Shown: piece after piece, positions 6,394 to 9,005 of the stretch
Numbering within the stretch: position 1 is the first letter of the stretch
How the letters are laid out: every line of letters starts with the position of its first letter
Source: Lysobacter_K sp038248955
GTDB lineage: Bacteria; Pseudomonadota; Gammaproteobacteria; Xanthomonadales; Xanthomonadaceae
Direction: 5' to 3'
DNA: 9,005 nt
Assembly: GCA_038248955.1 (NCBI GenBank)
Contig: JBBRWW010000117.1
Coordinates: 1-9,005, forward strand
The notes under the pieces: generated by a model
Databases searched by the model: none
What the model was told of the DNA's origin: nothing
What the model saw: only the letters and a program-made list of their open reading frames with translations
Translations under genes and position numbers: made by a program

Positions 6394-7391
6394 ACCCGCC
6401 GGCGACCTCCGACTGGCCGCCTGGCGCCGCCTTCGAGGCGCTGCACCTGCGCGCCGCCCTCAATGCGCGCATCCGCGGTTTCTTTGCCGAGCGCGATGTC
6501 ACCGAGGTCGAAACGCCGGTGCTGTCGGTCGCAGGCAACACCGACCCCAACATCGCCTCGTTTTCATTGCACTTCAGCGGCCGGACCGACGGTGCGCCAC
6601 GTACGCGTTGGCTGCGTACATCGCCCGAATACGCCCTCAAGCGCCTGCTGGCGGCCGGGTTTGGTGATTGCTACGAGCTGGGCCGGGTGTTTCGCGACGG
6701 CGAGGCGGGCGGCCGCCACAATCCCGAATTCACGATGCTCGAATGGTACCGGGTCGGCTTTGATCACCACGCATTGATCCGCGAAACCGCAGCGCTGGTC
6801 GATGCGGCGCTGGCACTGGTGGGGCGTTCGGCGGCGCTCGTCAAGATCGGCTACCACGACCTGTATCGACAGCGGCTGGGCATCGATCCGCACACTGCCA
6901 GCGAGGGCGACCTGCGCGAGGCCCTGGGAGACACCGTCATTGATCCGTCGGGACTGATGCGCGACGACTGGCTCGACCTGCTGATGACGCACCGGTTGCA
7001 GCCGTCGTTCCGGACCGACCAGTTGCTCGCGATCCACGACTATCCGGCCAGTCAATGCGCGCTGGCGCGGATACGCGGGAGCGGCGACACGGACGCGGGC
7101 ATCGCGGTGGCCGAACGTTTCGAGTTGTACCTGGGGCCGCTGGAAGTGGCCAATGGCTACCACGAGCTTGCCGACGCCCAGGAACAGGCTCGACGATTCG
7201 ACAACGATCAACGTATCCGCGCCGGGCGCGGTGATGTCGCGCCCCCGCGTGACGATCACTTGCTTGCAGCGCTCGCCGCCGGCTTCCCCGATTGCGCCGG
7301 CGTGGCGATGGGCATCGACCGGCTGCTGATGGCGATGCTCGGCGCGGACCGGATTGCGGACGTGCTGGCGTTCGATTTCGGCCGCGCCTAA
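6390..7391 (+). CDS. epmA: Elongation factor P--(R)-beta-lysine ligase EpmA
   Basis: EpmA (also GenX, PoxA or YjeA) is a class II lysyl-tRNA synthetase paralogue without the N-terminal anticodon-binding domain. It activates (R)-beta-lysine and attaches it to the conserved lysine of EF-P, which lets EF-P rescue ribosomes stalled at proline runs. At 333 residues it matches the usual 325-residue length and consists of the catalytic core only. Visible motifs are VTEVETPVLS (motif 1 region), TSPEYALKRLL, FRDGEAGGRHNPEFTMLEWYR-like motif 2 with Arg102, ERFELYLGPLEVANGYHEL, and motif 3 GVAMGIDRLLM. Ala306 in motif 3 sits where LysRS has Gly; this alanine marks EpmA and disfavours alpha-lysine. The ATG overlaps the ligA stop as ATGA, and only a weak CGGA precedes it, which suggests translational coupling to ligA. 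Its partners epmB and efp are not in the window. Stop TAA. Confidence 0.95.
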   Translation: MNPPATSDWPPGAAFEALHLRAALNARIRGFFAERDVTEVETPVLSVAGNTDPNIASFSLHFSGRTDGAPRTRWLRTSPEYALKRLLAAGFGDCYELGRVFRDGEAGGRHNPEFTMLEWYRVGFDHHALIRETAALVDAALALVGRSAALVKIGYHDLYRQRLGIDPHTASEGDLREALGDTVIDPSGLMRDDWLDLLMTHRLQPSFRTDQLLAIHDYPASQCALARIRGSGDTDAGIAVAERFELYLGPLEVANGYHELADAQEQARRFDNDQRIRAGRGDVAPPRDDHLLAALAAGFPDCAGVAMGIDRLLMAMLGADRIADVLAFDFGRA

Positions 7392-7416
7392 GCGCCGGAT
7401 TAACCGGAAGCGAGCA

Positions 7417-7436
7417 GCGGGTCCGGTAACCCCCGC
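7417..7436 (+). terminator. Candidate terminator after epmA
   Basis: GCGGG (7417-7421) can pair with CCCGC (7432-7436) across a loop of about 10 nt in which GGT and ACC could pair instead. A TTTT follows 7 nt further on (7443-7446). The position, 25 nt past the epmA stop, suits the end of the ligA-epmA unit, but the stem is short and the T-run is distant. Confidence 0.3.
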
Positions 7437-7487
7437 GACGTGATTTTCCGTTCAAGTGGCCGCGTTACAGTTGGCACGGGCTTTTAC

Positions 7488-7492
7488 AGGGG
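7488..7492 (+). promoter_or_regulatory. Likely ribosome binding site of the DUF3011 gene
   Basis: AGGGG ends 10 nt before ATG 7503, slightly long but usable spacing. It favours ATG 7503 over the in-frame GTG at 7440, which has no Shine-Dalgarno. Confidence 0.5.
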
Positions 7493-7502
7493 TGCTGCCG
7501 CC

Positions 7503-8249
7503 ATGTTTCACGGTTGTTCGGTTTTGTCCGTCGTCCTGGCTTGCGTATTGGCCGCGCCGGCCGCGCGCGCCCAGGACGTTGCTGCGGCGGTCGCTGTTAC
7601 GCATACCGTGCGCTGCGAGTCCCAGGACGGACGCGAACATCACTGCCCGGCCGACACCCGCGGCGGCGTGACGGTGCTGCGGCAACTGTCGCGCAGTACC
7701 TGCGAGGAAGGGCGCACTTGGGGCTTCGACAGCGCGGGCATCTGGGTCGGGCAGGGCTGTCGAGCCGATTTTTCGGTGTTCAGCGGAACCGGGCACGGCG
7801 TACGCGCGAGCGCGGCCCGGGTGGTCCGGTGCGAGTCCGCGTCGGGCCGATCCAACCTGTGCGTGATGGACACGCGTCGCGGCGTCGAATTGGTGCGCCA
7901 GTTGTCCCGGAGCGGTTGCATCCGCGACCGAAACTGGGGCTGGGACGAACAGGGCGTATGGGTGTCGGGTGGATGCCGGGCAGAGTTCCGCGCCCGCAGC
8001 GACGCACGCGGCGAGCACCCGCCGCTGCTGGAGGGGCAGTCCGTTCGATGCGAATCGGTCGACGGGGGCGAACGGCATTGCCCGCTCGACGCCCGTGGCG
8101 ACGTGCGGCTGGTGCGGCAACTGTCGCGAACGTCGTGCCTGGAAGGGCGCAATTGGGGTCGCGATCGCCAGGGCGTCTGGGTGCGGGCGGGGTGCCGGGC
8201 GGACTTCGAGGTGGACCGCGGCGACGATGAGCGCTGGAGCGGTGGCTGA
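7503..8249 (+). CDS. Secreted protein with three DUF3011 repeats, function unknown
   Basis: From ATG 7503 the product has 248 residues. It opens with a hydrophobic signal peptide, and a signal peptidase I site of AxA type is likely after PAARA (about residue 23), so the mature protein should be periplasmic or secreted. The rest is three repeats of exactly 57 residues (36-92, 108-164, 181-237) joined by 15- and 16-residue linkers, ending in an acidic tail. Each repeat follows VRCES, a second Cys, a DxR segment, RQLSR, a third Cys, WG, WV and GCRA-F. Four cysteines per repeat are spaced 10, 19 and 19 residues apart, suggesting disulfide-bonded modules. This pattern fits the DUF3011 family, which has no established function that I know of. 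A lectin-like or wall-binding role is speculation. The signal peptide is weakly basic at its N-terminus; starting at GTG 7440 would add arginines but lacks a ribosome site. It sits between epmA and mtnA with no obvious link to either. Confidence 0.85.
   Translation: MFHGCSVLSVVLACVLAAPAARAQDVAAAVAVTHTVRCESQDGREHHCPADTRGGVTVLRQLSRSTCEEGRTWGFDSAGIWVGQGCRADFSVFSGTGHGVRASAARVVRCESASGRSNLCVMDTRRGVELVRQLSRSGCIRDRNWGWDEQGVWVSGGCRAEFRARSDARGEHPPLLEGQSVRCESVDGGERHCPLDARGDVRLVRQLSRTSCLEGRNWGRDRQGVWVRAGCRADFEVDRGDDERWSGG
7608..8213 (+). repeat. Three 171-bp protein-level tandem repeats (DUF3011 units)
   Basis: The units run 7608-7778, 7824-7994 and 8043-8213, each 171 bp (57 codons). At protein level they share VRCES, RQLSR, WG, WV and GCRA followed by F. 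DNA identity is patchy, with different codons at shared residues (for example TGC/TGT-level and CGG/CGA changes). The duplication therefore looks old and maintained by selection rather than a recent slippage product. Unit 2 has LCVMD where units 1 and 3 have HCP-D. Confidence 0.85.
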
Positions 8250-8325
8250 CGCCTCCGGGGTTTGGCATGGAGACAGGGAGCGTGACGGTGGGTGTGTCGT
8301 CGTCTGCGGTCTGCCGGGCGTCGTC

Positions 8326-8331
8326 TAGAAT
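8326..8331 (+). promoter_or_regulatory. -10 box placed for a leaderless mtnA transcript
   Basis: TAGAAT matches the sigma-70 -10 consensus at five of six positions. Six bases separate it from the A of the mtnA ATG, so transcription would begin at or next to the start codon. No good -35 is seen 16-18 bp upstream (TCTGCG region), and no Shine-Dalgarno lies before the ATG. The remaining sequence between the DUF3011 stop and here shows no gene or clear terminator. Confidence 0.45.
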
Positions 8332-8337
8332 CGGGCA

Positions 8338-9005
8338 ATGACCGAATCCAGCATCGACTTTGACCGTTACGACCGGGTCCGCCCGATTCGCTGGACCGGC
8401 CGTGCCCTGGAGTTGCTTGACCAGCGAAAGCTGCCATTCGTGGTCGAGTACGTCACCTGCACCGACAGCGATGGCGTGGCTGCGGCCATCCATGCATTGA
8501 CCGTCCGCGGCGCACCGGCGATCGGGATCGCCGCGGCATGGGGCGTGGTGCTGGCGGGCCACGCCATCGACGCGGCCGATGGTGCCGCGGCGGTCGTTGC
8601 GCTCGCACCGGCGATGCAGCGCCTGCATGACGCCCGCCCGACCGCGGTCAACCTGGCGTGGGCGCTCGCGCGCATGCGTCGCGTGCTGGCGGGCGCCGGT
8701 GCCGACTGGCGGCGCGTGCTCGAAGCCGAGGCCGCGGCGATCGCCACCGAAGACCTCGCCGCGAACCGTCGGATGGGCCTGCTGGGCGCGGCGCTGATCG
8801 CGCCCGGCAGCAGCGTCCTCACCCACTGCAATACCGGTTCGCTGGCGACCGCCGGCTTCGGCACGGCGCTCGGTGTGATCCGCGCCGGGGTCGCGCAGGG
8901 GCGCATCGACAAGGTCTACGCCGGCGAGACCCGCCCCTGGCTGCAGGGCGCGCGCCTGACTGCGTGGGAATTGCAGCAGGACGGAATCGTGCCGACGCTG
9001 ATTGC
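8338..9005 (+). CDS. mtnA: S-methyl-5-thioribose-1-phosphate isomerase MtnA, 3'-truncated by the window edge
   Basis: MtnA converts the aldose 5-methylthioribose-1-phosphate into the ketose 5-methylthioribulose-1-phosphate in the cytosolic methionine salvage pathway, which recycles the methylthio group left by polyamine synthesis. The first 222 codons are present and open to the window end. The family normally has about 345-360 residues, so about 130 are missing. The N-terminus (DRVRPIRWTG) and the phosphate-sugar binding stretch TVRGAPAIGIAAAWG are typical. LTHCNTGSLAT carries the putative catalytic cysteine, Cys164, and VYAGETRPWLQGARLTAWEL is a strongly conserved block. The partner catalytic aspartate would lie beyond the edge. 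The start has no Shine-Dalgarno but a -10-like box six bases upstream, suggesting leaderless translation. No SAM-riboswitch-like leader is possible in the 88-bp gap. The eIF2B-alpha-like paralogues are the main alternative, but the motif match favours MtnA clearly. Confidence 0.95.
   Translation, partial: MTESSIDFDRYDRVRPIRWTGRALELLDQRKLPFVVEYVTCTDSDGVAAAIHALTVRGAPAIGIAAAWGVVLAGHAIDAADGAAAVVALAPAMQRLHDARPTAVNLAWALARMRRVLAGAGADWRRVLEAEAAAIATEDLAANRRMGLLGAALIAPGSSVLTHCNTGSLATAGFGTALGVIRAGVAQGRIDKVYAGETRPWLQGARLTAWELQQDGIVPTLI

Noticed and set aside
6390..7391. Annotation as a lysyl-tRNA synthetase (lysS or lysU)
   Set aside because: The protein lacks the roughly 150-residue N-terminal anticodon-binding OB domain and carries the EpmA-type GVAMG motif 3 with Ala in place of Gly.
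7472..7488. Sigma-54-like -24 element TGGCACG upstream of the DUF3011 gene
   Set aside because: The -24 half is perfect, but at the required spacing the -12 half reads TTTAC rather than TTGCA, losing the critical GC. Without the -12 GC the site is unlikely to function.
7517..7545. Possible lipobox (VLAC) in the DUF3011 protein, which would make it a lipoprotein
   Set aside because: The cysteine is only about residue 14, leaving too short a hydrophobic core, and Leu at -2 is unusual. The AxA site ten residues later is the better cleavage signal.
1..9005. Mobile element, prophage, CRISPR array or defence island
   Set aside because: No transposase, integrase, regularly spaced direct repeats or target-site duplications are visible, and composition is even across recognisable core genes.

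Overview
The window is a high-GC stretch in which every supported gene lies on the + strand and nearly all of it is coding. Gene content points to a gammaproteobacterium of the Xanthomonadaceae/Lysobacteraceae (Lysobacter, Luteimonas, Xanthomonas relatives). It has a canonical SMC (not MukB) next to zipA, which is a gammaproteobacterial division gene. It also has an enlarged NAD-dependent ligase and a secreted DUF3011-repeat protein of a kind I associate with this group. The lineage assignment is an inference from gene content and composition; no rRNA or other marker is present.

Layout: (1) 1-2897, the 3' four-fifths of smc (hinge, descending coiled coil, C-terminal ATPase half). (2) A 230-bp spacer with two GC-rich hairpins, a T7 tract and a possible sigma-70 promoter. 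(3) 3128-3880, zipA, the membrane anchor of the FtsZ ring. (4) A 149-bp spacer holding three compact hairpins. (5) 4030-6393, ligA, NAD-dependent DNA ligase, with two extra segments compared with the E. coli enzyme, one of which looks like a degenerate second helix-hairpin-helix module. (6) 6390-7391, epmA, overlapping ligA by 4 bp; the enzyme that attaches beta-lysine to elongation factor P. (7) 7503-8249, a secreted protein made of three exact-length 57-residue, four-cysteine DUF3011 repeats. (8) 8338-9005, the start of mtnA (methionine salvage), which has a -10-like box placed so that its mRNA would be leaderless; it runs off the window end.

Functionally, smc, zipA and ligA form a chromosome segregation, cell division and DNA joining cluster. 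epmA is probably co-transcribed with ligA through the stop/start overlap. The DUF3011 gene and mtnA look like separate units. I found no mobile element, CRISPR array, tRNA, rRNA, phage gene or defence system. The window is mostly housekeeping. The points worth a second look are the LigA insertions, the DUF3011 triple repeat, the likely leaderless mtnA and the structured spacers.
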